NCBI GenBank assembly: GCA_036272595.1
Contig: DATAYM010000024.1
Location: 62,001 to 126,000 of the forward strand
Direction of reading: 5' to 3'
Length of the DNA stretch: 64,000 nucleotides
DNA from: Poindextera sp036272595
GTDB lineage: Bacteria > Pseudomonadota > Alphaproteobacteria > Caulobacterales > Caulobacteraceae
Of this stretch, positions 19,997 to 28,452 are shown piece after piece (the stretch's first letter is position 1; every line of letters starts with the position of its first letter). A program made the translations under genes and the position numbers. The notes beneath the pieces were generated by a model. The model saw nothing but the letters and a program-made list of their open reading frames with translations. It was not told the DNA's origin and searched no databases.

Positions 19997-20143
19997 GACG
20001 ATCCGGAGGTGATCGCCGCCGCCGGCCTCGACGCCGCGGCCCTGATGGCCGGGACCGAGGATCCTGAGGTCAAGCAGGCGCTGTGGACAACGCCAACACC
20101 GCCTTCGAGGCCGGCGCCTTGGCAACCCCAGCTTCCTGGTCGA
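19997..20143 (+). pseudogene. Broken partial copy of the DsbA-fold isomerase gene
   Basis: Beginning 3 bases after the autotransporter stop codon, this segment matches codons for DDPEVIAAA through GTEDPEVKQAL and the later FEAGAF region of the intact isomerase gene (12192-12353). It lacks a 9-bp stretch and carries small indels that shift the frame after KQAL, so it cannot encode the enzyme. Neither the 5' half nor the 3' end of the gene is present. It is a relic of a duplication that now brackets the kinase, regulator and autotransporter genes. Confidence 0.85.
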
Positions 20144-20192
20144 GCCGGCAAGCCGCCGTGTCGTGCTCCGGCGATGGAGCTGACCTCCGGGT

Positions 20193-21047
20193 CTAGCGGA
20201 TATCGTGCCCGGCGTTCCGCTCGACCACCTTGGGATCGATTACCTTGGCCGCGGCGATGTCGCTTTCGCCGGCCTGATCGCCGATGCGCAGCTTGGCCAA
20301 TCCAAGAACATAGCGGGACGAGCCGCGGTTGGGATCGATCGCCAGCGCAGCGTCGTAGTCCTTGATCGCGCTCGCGAAATCGCCCATCCGGAAATGAACC
20401 AGACCCCGGGAGCCGAACGCGTCCGCATAGGCCGGATTCAGCTCAAGCGCTTTGGCGCAATCGGCCAGCGCCAAGTTAAGCTCGCGGCCCCACATGGCCC
20501 GCGCATCGCAGCGCCTAAGATAGTAGAGGGGGTCGGCCGGCGCCGCGGCGATCTGCACCGCGAAGGCCTGCATCCCCGCATCGTAATCGGCGTTCGCATG
20601 CGCCGCGTCGCCCATCTTGCTGTAGACCCAGCCGCGGTTGTTGTAGGCGTTGCCGTAACCGGGTTTGAGCCTGATGGCCTGGTCGTAGCTGGCGATGGCG
20701 CGATCATCCTGGCCCTCCAGGAAATAGATCCCCGCGACATTGGCGAAAGCCTCGGCATTGGTCGGATCGAGCGCGACGGCCTTTTCAATGTCCTGGGCCG
20801 CCAGATCCCACAGGCCCTTGTCGTCATAGCCAGTCGCGCGATTGTTATAGACCCCGCTCAAAGCGACGCCGGCATAGTGCCCGGACTCGATCAGCGCAGT
20901 GCAGCCGGCGATGGTCTGATCGTCGGTGGCGGTGTTGCTGTAGCACCAGTCATACTGCTCCTGCGTCTCCGCCCGTGCGGCGCCGGCAAGCAAAATCCCC
21001 GTAGCGACGAAGGCGGCGCAGACTATGGCAGGTGGCGTACGATGCAT
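20193..21047 (-). CDS. Exported tetratricopeptide-repeat protein
   Basis: 284 residues from the ATG at 21047, giving a signal peptide of about 26 residues that ends GAARAET. The mature protein is an array of about five TPR units; clear ones include AFANVAGIYFLEGQDDRAIA, AYNNRGWVYSKMGDAAHA and the segment starting AFGSRGLVHFRMGDFASAI. TPR arrays bind peptide partners, so this is probably a periplasmic scaffold. In-frame starts further upstream (to 21131) would bury the signal peptide. It converges on the autotransporter and the relic isomerase copy. Its partner is unknown. Confidence 0.88.
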   Translation of the reverse strand: MHRTPPAIVCAAFVATGILLAGAARAETQEQYDWCYSNTATDDQTIAGCTALIESGHYAGVALSGVYNNRATGYDDKGLWDLAAQDIEKAVALDPTNAEAFANVAGIYFLEGQDDRAIASYDQAIRLKPGYGNAYNNRGWVYSKMGDAAHANADYDAGMQAFAVQIAAAPADPLYYLRRCDARAMWGRELNLALADCAKALELNPAYADAFGSRGLVHFRMGDFASAIKDYDAALAIDPNRGSSRYVLGLAKLRIGDQAGESDIAAAKVIDPKVVERNAGHDIR

Positions 21048-21333
21048 GGGCCCGTCCCCCGCATGGCTTGGCGCACGGTGTGCTGCGCTGACCAGCGGGA
21101 CCATGAGGCTCCAGGCAATTGTAACCGTCAATGACCTCGCTCAATTCGCACTGCGGCCGTACGGGCCGCCGTTGCGGGAAAGGACGTCACGGCCAGATCC
21201 TGCCACTACGATGACCTGGAAAGCCCGAAGGCCGATATACTGGCTTCGTGACGGCCTACGACTCGCTGAGCCCCCCAAGGCCCCTGCGATGGCGAACCCC
21301 CTACCCTCGCCAGCTCATTCCAGGACCACACAC
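21048..21333. other. Non-coding stretch between TPR and hypothetical genes
   Basis: About 286 bases with no supported gene. It includes the upstream region of the TPR gene and a GC-rich near-palindrome (GCGGCCGTACGGGCCGC, about 21152-21168). No terminator with a T run, RNA gene or promoter could be recognised with confidence. Confidence 0.5.
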
Positions 21334-21816
21334 CTAAGGCGCCTTGGCCGGCGTGTTCGCCTTGGTGCAGGCGAGGATGGCGTCGAAGGCGGCGCCCAGA
21401 TGGCTTACCTCGGCCGTGAACCTGCCGTTGGGCAGGGTCCAGTCGAGCCGCTTGGCGCCGCGCAGCTGCCTGGTCATGGCCGGGTCGGTGATCAGCACCA
21501 GGGCGAGATTGCCGACCGGGCTGACCCGCAGCGGGTGGGGCGGGCCGGAATCGATCTGCAGGGTGGCGTTTTCCTGGCCGTTCGCCAGCTTCCACTCGGG
21601 GTGGCCGGCGCCGACGACCATGCCGTCGCCGCGGCCGATGGCCAGAAGGGTGTCGGCCTGCGGCCCCTGCAGGCGGGCGAAACAGCCCGATTGCGGGACG
21701 GAGGTCATCTTCCAGCCGCCGGCGCCCGGGATCGCCGATTCAGGCCCGGGCTGGGCTTGGGCCAAGGCTGGAATCGCCAGCAGGGCAAGGCAGGCCGTCA
21801 ACGCCGCAAGCCGCAT
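21334..21816 (-). CDS. Hypothetical secreted protein
   Basis: 160 residues. Residues 1-22 form a signal peptide ending ALAQAQ. The mature part includes SGCFARLQG near the start, the TLPNGRFTAEVSHLG segment and ILACTKAN near the end, so it has two Cys that could form a disulfide. The family is not recognised. It lies 39 bases downstream of infB stop-to-start on the opposite side (infB ends at 21856), both on the minus strand, so this gene is transcribed after infB in the position rbfA usually occupies. Confidence 0.7.
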   Translation of the reverse strand: MRLAALTACLALLAIPALAQAQPGPESAIPGAGGWKMTSVPQSGCFARLQGPQADTLLAIGRGDGMVVGAGHPEWKLANGQENATLQIDSGPPHPLRVSPVGNLALVLITDPAMTRQLRGAKRLDWTLPNGRFTAEVSHLGAAFDAILACTKANTPAKAP

Positions 21817-21855
21817 CGCTATCCCCCTGGACGCCGGCTTAGAGGGCGTCCGCCT

Positions 21856-24804
21856 CTACAGCGTCCGCTGGATCTCCTCGACGGTGAAGCACTCGATCAC
21901 GTCGCCGACCTTGATGTCCGAGAAGCCGAAGTTCATGCCGCATTCCTGGCCGGACTGGACCTCGTTGACCTCGTCCTTGAAGCGCTTGAGCGTCTGCAGG
22001 GTGCCGAGTTCCAGGGTGACCACGTCCTCGCGGATGATCCGCACCCGCGCCCCTTTGCGCACCACCCCGTCGGTGACGCGGCAGCCGGCGACCTTGCCGA
22101 CCTTGGAGATGTCGAACACCTCCAGCACCCGCGCGTTGCCCAGGAGGGTTTCGCGCTGGATCGGGGAGAGCATGCCGGAGAGCACGCCTTTGATGTCGTC
22201 GAGCAGGTCGTAGATGATCGCGTAGTAGCGGATCTCGACGCCCTCGCGCTCGGCCAGTTCGCGGGCCTGTTTCGAGGCGCGGACGTTGAAGCCGATCACC
22301 GGCGCGCCCAGCCCCTTGGCCAGCATCACGTCGCTTTCGTTGATGGCGCCGGCGCCGGAATGGATGATCCGGGCGCGCACCTCGTCGGTGGAGATCTTGT
22401 CCAGCGAGCCGACGATGGCCTCGGCCGAGCCCTGCACGTCCGCCTTGATGATCAGCGGCAGCTCGGAGACCTTCTTGTCCTGCAGCCGGGCCATCATGTC
22501 GGCCAGCGAGGCGCCCGGGGCGCCCGCCGGAGCGATGTTGCGCTCGCGCTTCTGGCGGATGCGGTAGTCGGTGAGTTCGCGCGCGCGCGCCTCGTTCTCG
22601 ACCACGGCGAAGGGCTCGCCCGGATCGGGCGTGCCGTCCAGGCCCAGCACCTCGACCGGCTCGGAGGGCCCGGCCTCGGCGACCTGCTCGTCGCGCTCGT
22701 TGATCAGCGCCCGCACCCGGCCCCAGTTGGAGCCGGCGACGACGATGTCCGAACGCTTCAGCGAACCGCGCTTGACCAGCACGGTGGCGACGACGCCGCG
22801 GCCGCGGTCCAGCTTGGACTCGATCACCACGCCGTCGGCGTCGCGGTCGGGGTTGGCGCGCAGGTCCATGACCTCGGCCTGCAGCAGGATGGCCTCGATC
22901 AGGTTGTCCAGGCCGATCTTCTGGGTGGCCGAGACCTCGATGGCCTGGGTGTCGCCGCCGAGGGACTCCACGACGATCTCGTGCTGCAGCAGCTCGTTGA
23001 TCACCTTGGTGGGGTCGGCGTCCGGCTTGTCGATCTTGTTGATCGCCACGATGATCGGCGCGTTCGCCGCCTTGGCGTGATTGATCGCCTCGATGGTCTG
23101 CGGCATGACGCCGTCGTCGGCGGCCACCACCAGCACCACGATGTCGGTGACGTTGGCGCCGCGGGCGCGCATGGCCGAGAAGGCCGCGTGGCCCGGGGTA
23201 TCGAGGAAGGTGACGCGCTCGCCGTCCTTCAGCCGCACCTGATAGGCGCCGATATGCTGGGTGATGCCGCCATGCTCGCCGCCGGCGACGTCGGTGGAGC
23301 GCAGGGCGTCGAGCAGGCTGGTCTTGCCGTGGTCGACGTGGCCCATGACCGCCACCACCGGCGGGCGGGGCAGCAGATGGTCGTCGACATCCTCGGCGCC
23401 GATGAAGCCTTCCTCGACGTCGGATTCGGAGACCCGGCGGACGGTGTGGCCGAACTCGGTGGCCACCAGTTCGGCGGTGTCGGAATCGATCACGTCGTTG
23501 ATCTTCAGCATCAGGCCCTGGCGCATCAGGAACTTGATGATCTCGACGCCGCGCGTGGCCATGCGGCCGGCCAGTTCCTGGACGGTGATGACGTCGGGAA
23601 TGACCACCTCGCGGGCGATCTTGGCCTGTTCCTGGCCGCCGCCCTTGCGGCGCTCGCGTTCGCGCTCGCGGGCCCGGCGCACCGAGGCCAGGCTGCGCAT
23701 GCGTTCGACCGCCTCGTCGTCGTTGCCGGCGACGGCCTGGATGGTCAGCCGGCCCTCGCGGCGCTGCGGGGCGCCCTTGACGCGGCTGACCGCCTTGCCG
23801 GGCGCGCCCTTGCCGCGGCTGGTCGCGGCGCCGCTGTCGTCGTCGTCGTCGGGACGGCGGTCGATGAGCGCGCCGCCGGGACGCGGCGCCTGGCGCGCGG
23901 CGCGGGTGATCTCGGGGGTGGCGGGAGCCGGTTCCGGCCGGCCGAGGCCGGGCGCACGCGGCCCACGCGGGCCGGCGCCGTCGCGGCTGGGCGCGGGGCG
24001 GGGCGCCAGCGCCGAATAGCGCACGGTCTCGCCGGCGCGTTGCGGACGCTCGTTGTTGAAGGCCGGACGCTCGCCGGCGGGGCGCGGTTCGCGCGGCTGG
24101 CTGGGGCGATCGCTTTCCACGCGCCGGCCATAGGACGGGCTGGCCGGGCGTTCCGGGCGATAGGTGGTGGTGGAGACGCGCTCGTCGCGGCGCTGCGGCT
24201 CGCGCGGCTCGGGGCGCGGTTCCGGGCGGGGCGCCGGCGTCGCGGCGCGGGGCGGCTCGGGCGCGCGTTCGGCCGGCGCTGGCGCGGGCTTCGCCGCCTC
24301 GGCGGCCGGCGGAGCCGGCTTGGCGGCTTCAGCGACCGGTGCGGCCGGCGCCGCCGGCTTCGCGGCGGCGGCCTCGGCTTCGCGGCGGCGGGCTTCCTCG
24401 GCGGCGCGCGCGGCCTGCTGCCGCGCGGCTTCGGCGTCACGGCGCTCGGCGGCGACGCGGGCGGCCTCGATGGCGCGCTGGCGGGCCTGCAGCTCTTCGC
24501 TGGAAAGATTGAGGCCGGGGCTGGCCGGCGCGGCCGGACGCGGCGCCGGCGCGGCGGGCGTCTCGCGCGGACGAACGTCGAGCGCCGCGCGCTTTTCCGC
24601 CGCTGATGGGCCGCCGAGACCGCCGCCGCCCGGGGGCGCGTCGACGCGGCGGCGCTTGGTCTCGACCACGACGGTCTTCGAGCGGCCGTGGCTGAAGCTC
24701 TGCTTCACCGTGCCGGCGCTGACCGCGCCGGGGCGCGGCTTCAGCGTCAGGGGCGCGCGTACGCCTCCTGGCCGGTTGTTGTTGTCGTCGTTGGCGTCGC
24801 TCAT
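21856..24804 (-). CDS. infB: Translation initiation factor IF-2
   Basis: 982 residues. IF-2 is the GTPase that brings fMet-tRNA to the 30S subunit and promotes subunit joining. A long low-complexity Ala/Pro/Arg/Glu-rich N-terminal region (about 70-370) is followed by the G domain with G1 GHVDHGKTS, G3 DTPGH and G4 NKIDKPDA, then the C1 and C2 domains. The start MSDANDDNNN is typical of alphaproteobacteria. It follows ylxR and nusA in the conserved order, but its usual downstream partner rbfA is displaced by 14.2 kb. Confidence 0.98.
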   Translation of the reverse strand: MSDANDDNNNRPGGVRAPLTLKPRPGAVSAGTVKQSFSHGRSKTVVVETKRRRVDAPPGGGGLGGPSAAEKRAALDVRPRETPAAPAPRPAAPASPGLNLSSEELQARQRAIEAARVAAERRDAEAARQQAARAAEEARRREAEAAAAKPAAPAAPVAEAAKPAPPAAEAAKPAPAPAERAPEPPRAATPAPRPEPRPEPREPQRRDERVSTTTYRPERPASPSYGRRVESDRPSQPREPRPAGERPAFNNERPQRAGETVRYSALAPRPAPSRDGAGPRGPRAPGLGRPEPAPATPEITRAARQAPRPGGALIDRRPDDDDDSGAATSRGKGAPGKAVSRVKGAPQRREGRLTIQAVAGNDDEAVERMRSLASVRRARERERERRKGGGQEQAKIAREVVIPDVITVQELAGRMATRGVEIIKFLMRQGLMLKINDVIDSDTAELVATEFGHTVRRVSESDVEEGFIGAEDVDDHLLPRPPVVAVMGHVDHGKTSLLDALRSTDVAGGEHGGITQHIGAYQVRLKDGERVTFLDTPGHAAFSAMRARGANVTDIVVLVVAADDGVMPQTIEAINHAKAANAPIIVAINKIDKPDADPTKVINELLQHEIVVESLGGDTQAIEVSATQKIGLDNLIEAILLQAEVMDLRANPDRDADGVVIESKLDRGRGVVATVLVKRGSLKRSDIVVAGSNWGRVRALINERDEQVAEAGPSEPVEVLGLDGTPDPGEPFAVVENEARARELTDYRIRQKRERNIAPAGAPGASLADMMARLQDKKVSELPLIIKADVQGSAEAIVGSLDKISTDEVRARIIHSGAGAINESDVMLAKGLGAPVIGFNVRASKQARELAEREGVEIRYYAIIYDLLDDIKGVLSGMLSPIQRETLLGNARVLEVFDISKVGKVAGCRVTDGVVRKGARVRIIREDVVTLELGTLQTLKRFKDEVNEVQSGQECGMNFGFSDIKVGDVIECFTVEEIQRTL

Positions 24805-24914
24805 CCGTTACTCAAAACCTGCCCGGCCCCGACTTAAGGATCGGGCGCGTGGGTTGCATTGCGCGTCCATAGGCGAAGGCGGACGGTGCGGCCCAGGGCC
24901 GACCCGCCTCGCAT

Positions 24915-25550
24915 TCAAGGCTCCTCGCGCCAACTCTGAGGAAGGAGCGGACGAAAGCCAGAAAATCGCTCGACATCGACTGTCCAGCGCTCGGCCCCTC
25001 GTCCCGCAAGGAAGGCGAGGTGTATCACATTTTCGCCCCCCAAGGCCAAACCCAATTCGCCGGACCCGAAGGCGGCGAGAACGCGGGGTGGGTCGGGGCG
25101 CCTTTCGGCGAGGCCGATCAGCTTGCGCCGACCGTCCGCCGCGCCGTCCGCAGCCTCGATCAGCCACGCCGCCTTGTCCGTGGCGATGGCGGCGCGAACC
25201 TTCTCGAAGCCGGAGGTAAGCGTCCCGGCGCGGCGCGCAAGGCCGAGGCCGGCCAAAATCCGCGCCGCCAGCAACCGCTCGACCAGGTCCGCCAGGCCGG
25301 GCGCGGCGGAAACCTTGGTCTTGGCGGCGCGCGAGAAGCCGCCCTTGGCCGCCGCCGTCTCGATCGAGATCCGGTTGGCGGCGACCCAGAGGCCGCGTCC
25401 CGGCAGCTTGCCGGCGAGGTCCGGCGTCACCGTCCCGTCCGGTCCGGCGACGAAGCGGATCAGCCGGGACTCGTCCAGCACCTCGCCGGAGACGAGGTCG
25501 CGCCGTTCGCGATGGGCCGTGGCGTGAGTCAGGTCAGCGATCCGGTTCAG
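24915..25550 (-). CDS. ylxR: YlxR (DUF448) RNA-binding protein fused to an L7Ae-like domain
   Basis: No ATG, GTG or TTG gives the complete YlxR domain. The nearest candidate is GTG at 25481, which would cut off the conserved segment RERRDLVSGEVL. A CTG at 25550 overlaps the nusA stop as CTGA and would give 211 residues starting MNRIADLTHATAHRERR. The N-terminal half (with ESRLIRFV and LPGRGLWVAANR) is YlxR. The C-terminal half, with LGLARRAGTLTSGFEKVRAA, resembles the L7Ae/YlxQ fold, a fusion known in alphaproteobacteria. It probably binds RNA or RNase P, by family. The family's usual CxxxG is replaced by DLVSG here. The start codon is inferred. Confidence 0.8.
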   Translation of the reverse strand: MNRIADLTHATAHRERRDLVSGEVLDESRLIRFVAGPDGTVTPDLAGKLPGRGLWVAANRISIETAAAKGGFSRAAKTKVSAAPGLADLVERLLAARILAGLGLARRAGTLTSGFEKVRAAIATDKAAWLIEAADGAADGRRKLIGLAERRPDPPRVLAAFGSGELGLALGGENVIHLAFLAGRGAERWTVDVERFSGFRPLLPQSWREEP

Positions 25551-27196
25551 GCGCTCTCGCCCGCCTCGGCCAGGGCCTGCTCGTCCTCGGCGAACTCGCC
25601 GTCGACCAGTTCCTCCGGCTCCGGCTCCGGCTCCGGCTCGATCCAGCCCATGGCGATGCGGGCGCGCATGATCAGGGCCTCGGCGGCCTCGGGCGTCAGC
25701 GCGAAGCTTTCCAGGATGCCCGGCTCGCGCACCCGCTCGCCGTCCTTGTTCTCGAACCAGCCGCGCAGGTCGTCCGGCACCAGGCCGGCCAGGTCCTCGA
25801 CCGTCTTCACCTCACCCTCGCCCAGCGCGACGCTGATCGGCAGGGTGACGCCCTCGACGTCCAGGAGGGCGTCCTCGACGCCCAGTTCGCGGCGCTTCTC
25901 GTCGTATTCGGCGGCTTCCTTTTCCAGGAAGTCGCGGGCGCGGGCCTGCAGTTCCTCGGCGGTGTCCTCGCCGAAGCCCTCGATGGCGGCGATCTCCGAG
26001 GCGTCGACATAGGCGACGTCCTCGACCGTGGCGAAGCCTTCGGTGACCAGCAGCTGGGCGATGACCTCGTCGACGTCCAGGGCTTCCTGGAACAGCTGGG
26101 TGCGTTCGGCGAACTCGCGCTGGCGGCGCTCGCTCTCCTGGCTCTCGGTCATGATGTCGATCTGCCAGCCGGTCAGCTGGCTGGCCAGGCGGACGTTCTG
26201 GCCGCGGCGGCCGATGGCCAGCGACAGCTGCTCATCGGGCACCACCACCTCGACCCGCTCGTCCTCCTCGTCCATCACCACCTTGGAGACCTCGGCGGGG
26301 GCCAGGGCGTTGACCAGGAAGGCCGCCTCGTCCGGCGACCAGGGGATGATGTCGATCTTCTCGCCCTGCAACTCAGCCACCACCGCCTGCACGCGCGATC
26401 CGCGCATGCCGACGCAGGCGCCGACCGGGTCGATGGAGCTGTCGTTGGAGACCACCGCCATCTTGGCGCGGCTGCCGGGATCGCGGGCGATGGCGCGGAT
26501 CTCGATCACCCCGTCATAGACCTCCGGGACCTCCTGGGCGAACAGCTTGGCCATGAAGCCGCCATGGGCGCGCGACAACATGATCTGCGGGCCCTTGGCC
26601 TCGCGACGCACGTCGTAGATGTAGCTGCGGATGCGGTCGCCGACCTGGAAGTTCTCGCGGGGAATGGCCTGGTCGCGGCGCACGACGCCTTCGCCGCGGC
26701 CGAGGTCGACGACGATGTTGCCGTATTCGACCCGCTTGACCGAGCCGTTGACGATCTCGCCGACGCGATCCTTGAACTCCTCGTACTGGCGCTCGCGCTC
26801 GGCGTCGCGGACCTTCCCGGTCACCACTTGCCGCGCCATCTGCGTCTGCACCCGGCCGAACTCGAAGGGCGGCAGGATCTCTTCGTAGGTCTTGCCGACG
26901 AAGGCGTCCTTGTCGTCCAGCTTGGCGTCGCTCAGGCTCTTGAAGGCGTAGGTGTTTTCGATCGGTTCTTCGTCGTCGACCACCGTGACGATGCGGGTGA
27001 TGGTGGTCTCGCCGGTCTTCTGGTCGATGTGCACGCGGATGTCGTGCTCGGCGCCGTAGCGGCTGCGGGCGGCCTTCTGCACCGCCTCCTCGATGGCTTC
27101 GATGACGATCTCGCGCTCGATCGACTTCTCGCGCGCGACGGCGTCGGCGATCTGCAGAAGTTCGAGCCGGTTGGCGGAAATGCCGCTGAGGGCCAT
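25547..27196 (-). CDS. nusA: Transcription termination/antitermination factor NusA
   Basis: 549 residues. NusA binds RNA polymerase and controls pausing, termination and antitermination. The N-terminal domain begins near LLQIADAVAREK; an S1 domain spans about 135-200 and two KH domains about 205-345 (with GACVGMRGSRVQ and LAIGRRGQNVRLA). Two helix-hairpin-helix type repeats follow (about 365-520), ending in an acidic tail rich in Glu. It lies 4 bases downstream of rimP and its stop overlaps the proposed ylxR start. Confidence 0.98.
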   Translation of the reverse strand: MALSGISANRLELLQIADAVAREKSIEREIVIEAIEEAVQKAARSRYGAEHDIRVHIDQKTGETTITRIVTVVDDEEPIENTYAFKSLSDAKLDDKDAFVGKTYEEILPPFEFGRVQTQMARQVVTGKVRDAERERQYEEFKDRVGEIVNGSVKRVEYGNIVVDLGRGEGVVRRDQAIPRENFQVGDRIRSYIYDVRREAKGPQIMLSRAHGGFMAKLFAQEVPEVYDGVIEIRAIARDPGSRAKMAVVSNDSSIDPVGACVGMRGSRVQAVVAELQGEKIDIIPWSPDEAAFLVNALAPAEVSKVVMDEEDERVEVVVPDEQLSLAIGRRGQNVRLASQLTGWQIDIMTESQESERRQREFAERTQLFQEALDVDEVIAQLLVTEGFATVEDVAYVDASEIAAIEGFGEDTAEELQARARDFLEKEAAEYDEKRRELGVEDALLDVEGVTLPISVALGEGEVKTVEDLAGLVPDDLRGWFENKDGERVREPGILESFALTPEAAEALIMRARIAMGWIEPEPEPEPEELVDGEFAEDEQALAEAGESA

Positions 27197-27200
27197 GGGT

Positions 27201-27770
27201 CTACTCCGGGTTTGCGTCCGTGGACGCCTGTTCGTGTTGAAGCTGATCTTGGTGTTGCAATCGGGCGGCGCGCTGGTCGGCGCCGTGCTTGAGCAGCTTG
27301 TCGGTCAGGGCGAGCTTGGCCTCGGTGATCCAGGCGAACGGGACCAGCGCGGTCTCCGCCTCGCCCTCCAGGTCGATGGCGACGTTGTCGCCGTCGATCC
27401 CGGCCAGTTCGCCCTTGAAGCGCTTGCGGCCGTCGGCCAGCCGATCGAGCTCGAGGCGGGCCTCGAAGCCCTCGTAGGTCGCGAAGTCCTTCAGCCGCGT
27501 CAGCGGCCGGTCGACGCCGGGACTGGAGACCTCGAGCAGATAGTCGCCCGCGATCGGGTCGGCGGCCTCGAGCACGTCGCCGATGGCGCGGGACAGCTTG
27601 GCGCAATCCTCGACATTCATGTCGCCGCCCGTGTCCTCGGCCATGATCTGCAGCCGCCTGGAGACGGTCCCGCCCGTCAGGCGAACGCGCACGATCTCAT
27701 AACCCATCGCTTCCGCGACCGGGTCGATGAGCTCCAGGACGGAGCGGTCTTCACGCGTCTTGCCGCGCAA
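27201..27770 (-). CDS. rimP: Ribosome maturation factor RimP
   Basis: 189 residues from the TTG at 27770, which follows GAGGA at 6 bases. A longer frame from TTG 27791 would start inside the T run of a terminator and is rejected. RimP helps assemble the 30S subunit. Family motifs include GYEIVRVRLTGG near the N-terminus, the segment VSSPGVDRPL in the middle and LVPFAWITEAKL near the C-terminal domain. It opens the rimP-nusA-ylxR-infB transcription unit. Confidence 0.94.
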   Translation of the reverse strand: MRGKTREDRSVLELIDPVAEAMGYEIVRVRLTGGTVSRRLQIMAEDTGGDMNVEDCAKLSRAIGDVLEAADPIAGDYLLEVSSPGVDRPLTRLKDFATYEGFEARLELDRLADGRKRFKGELAGIDGDNVAIDLEGEAETALVPFAWITEAKLALTDKLLKHGADQRAARLQHQDQLQHEQASTDANPE

Positions 27771-27786
27771 GTCAGGTCCTCGAACC

Positions 27787-27820
27787 AACAAAAAAGCGGC
27801 TGGCCTTTTGGGCCGCCGCT
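27787..27820 (-). terminator. Rho-independent terminator between the NUDIX gene and rimP
   Basis: On the minus strand a GCGGCGGCC/GGCCAGCCGC stem with a CAAAA loop is followed by TTTTTTG. It would end the ahpD-NUDIX transcript about 80 bases past the NUDIX stop and just before the rimP ribosome-binding site. Its closeness to rimP suggests rimP transcription starts within or just upstream of the hairpin, or depends on read-through. Confidence 0.75.
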
Positions 27821-27900
27821 CGAAAACGCCATCCAGCGCTAACGATCGATGTGAAGGACAATATAGGCGTTGGCCGGCGTCTTCGCCAGCCCCTTTCGAC

Positions 27901-28452
27901 TCACCGCGTCCGCGCCGCGATCGCGAGCCGCAGGAGGAGCGCCTGCTCGTCGCGGACGCTGGCCAGAGCGCGGCCGATCGGCGTCATCCGCGAATGGGTC
28001 TCCCACTGGTCGCGCACGATGCGCCGGCGGTCGTGTTCGATCGCCTCCACCACATGCAGGCTCTGGAAGAAATCCGGATAGGGATAGGCATAACCCTCAG
28101 GCCGCCGCGCCAGATGCCGGAAGTGCAGGAAGCCGAAGCGCCGCGCTGCCTCGAACCGCCAGCCGGTCTCCTCGGCGATCTCGCGGACCAGGGCGGCGTC
28201 CTGCGACTCCCCGGTCTCGCGCCGGCCGCCCGGCATGACGTGGCCGGAGCCGTCGGGGTCGCGGATCACGCACACCATGCTCTTGCGGAAGACCACCGCG
28301 CGCACTGAACTCACCAGGGCGTCCGGCGGCGGCTCGCCGGTGGCGTAAAGCCGCTGCTCCAGCCGAACGCCGCCGCCCCAGACGTTCAGGCGCGGCGCCG
28401 CATCGGCGGGGGCCAGGCGGCCGAGCCAGTCGGCGAGCCCGCCTTCCGTCAC
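27901..28452 (-). CDS. NUDIX hydrolase
   Basis: 183 residues from a GTG whose bases overlap the ahpD stop as GTGA. NUDIX enzymes hydrolyse nucleoside diphosphate derivatives. The NUDIX box is visible as GGRRETGESQDAALVREIAE with EETGW following. A C-terminal segment RDQWETHSRMTPIGRALASV is unlike short housekeeping NUDIX proteins. Coupling to ahpD suggests a role in cleaning oxidised or damaged nucleotides during peroxide stress, which is inference from position. Confidence 0.88.
   Translation of the reverse strand: MTEGGLADWLGRLAPADAAPRLNVWGGGVRLEQRLYATGEPPPDALVSSVRAVVFRKSMVCVIRDPDGSGHVMPGGRRETGESQDAALVREIAEETGWRFEAARRFGFLHFRHLARRPEGYAYPYPDFFQSLHVVEAIEHDRRRIVRDQWETHSRMTPIGRALASVRDEQALLLRLAIAARTR

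Noticed and set aside
21025..24606. A 1193-codon open frame antisense to infB
   Set aside because: It is a shadow of the Ala/Pro/Glu-rich infB frame; the minus strand encodes clear IF-2 GTPase motifs.
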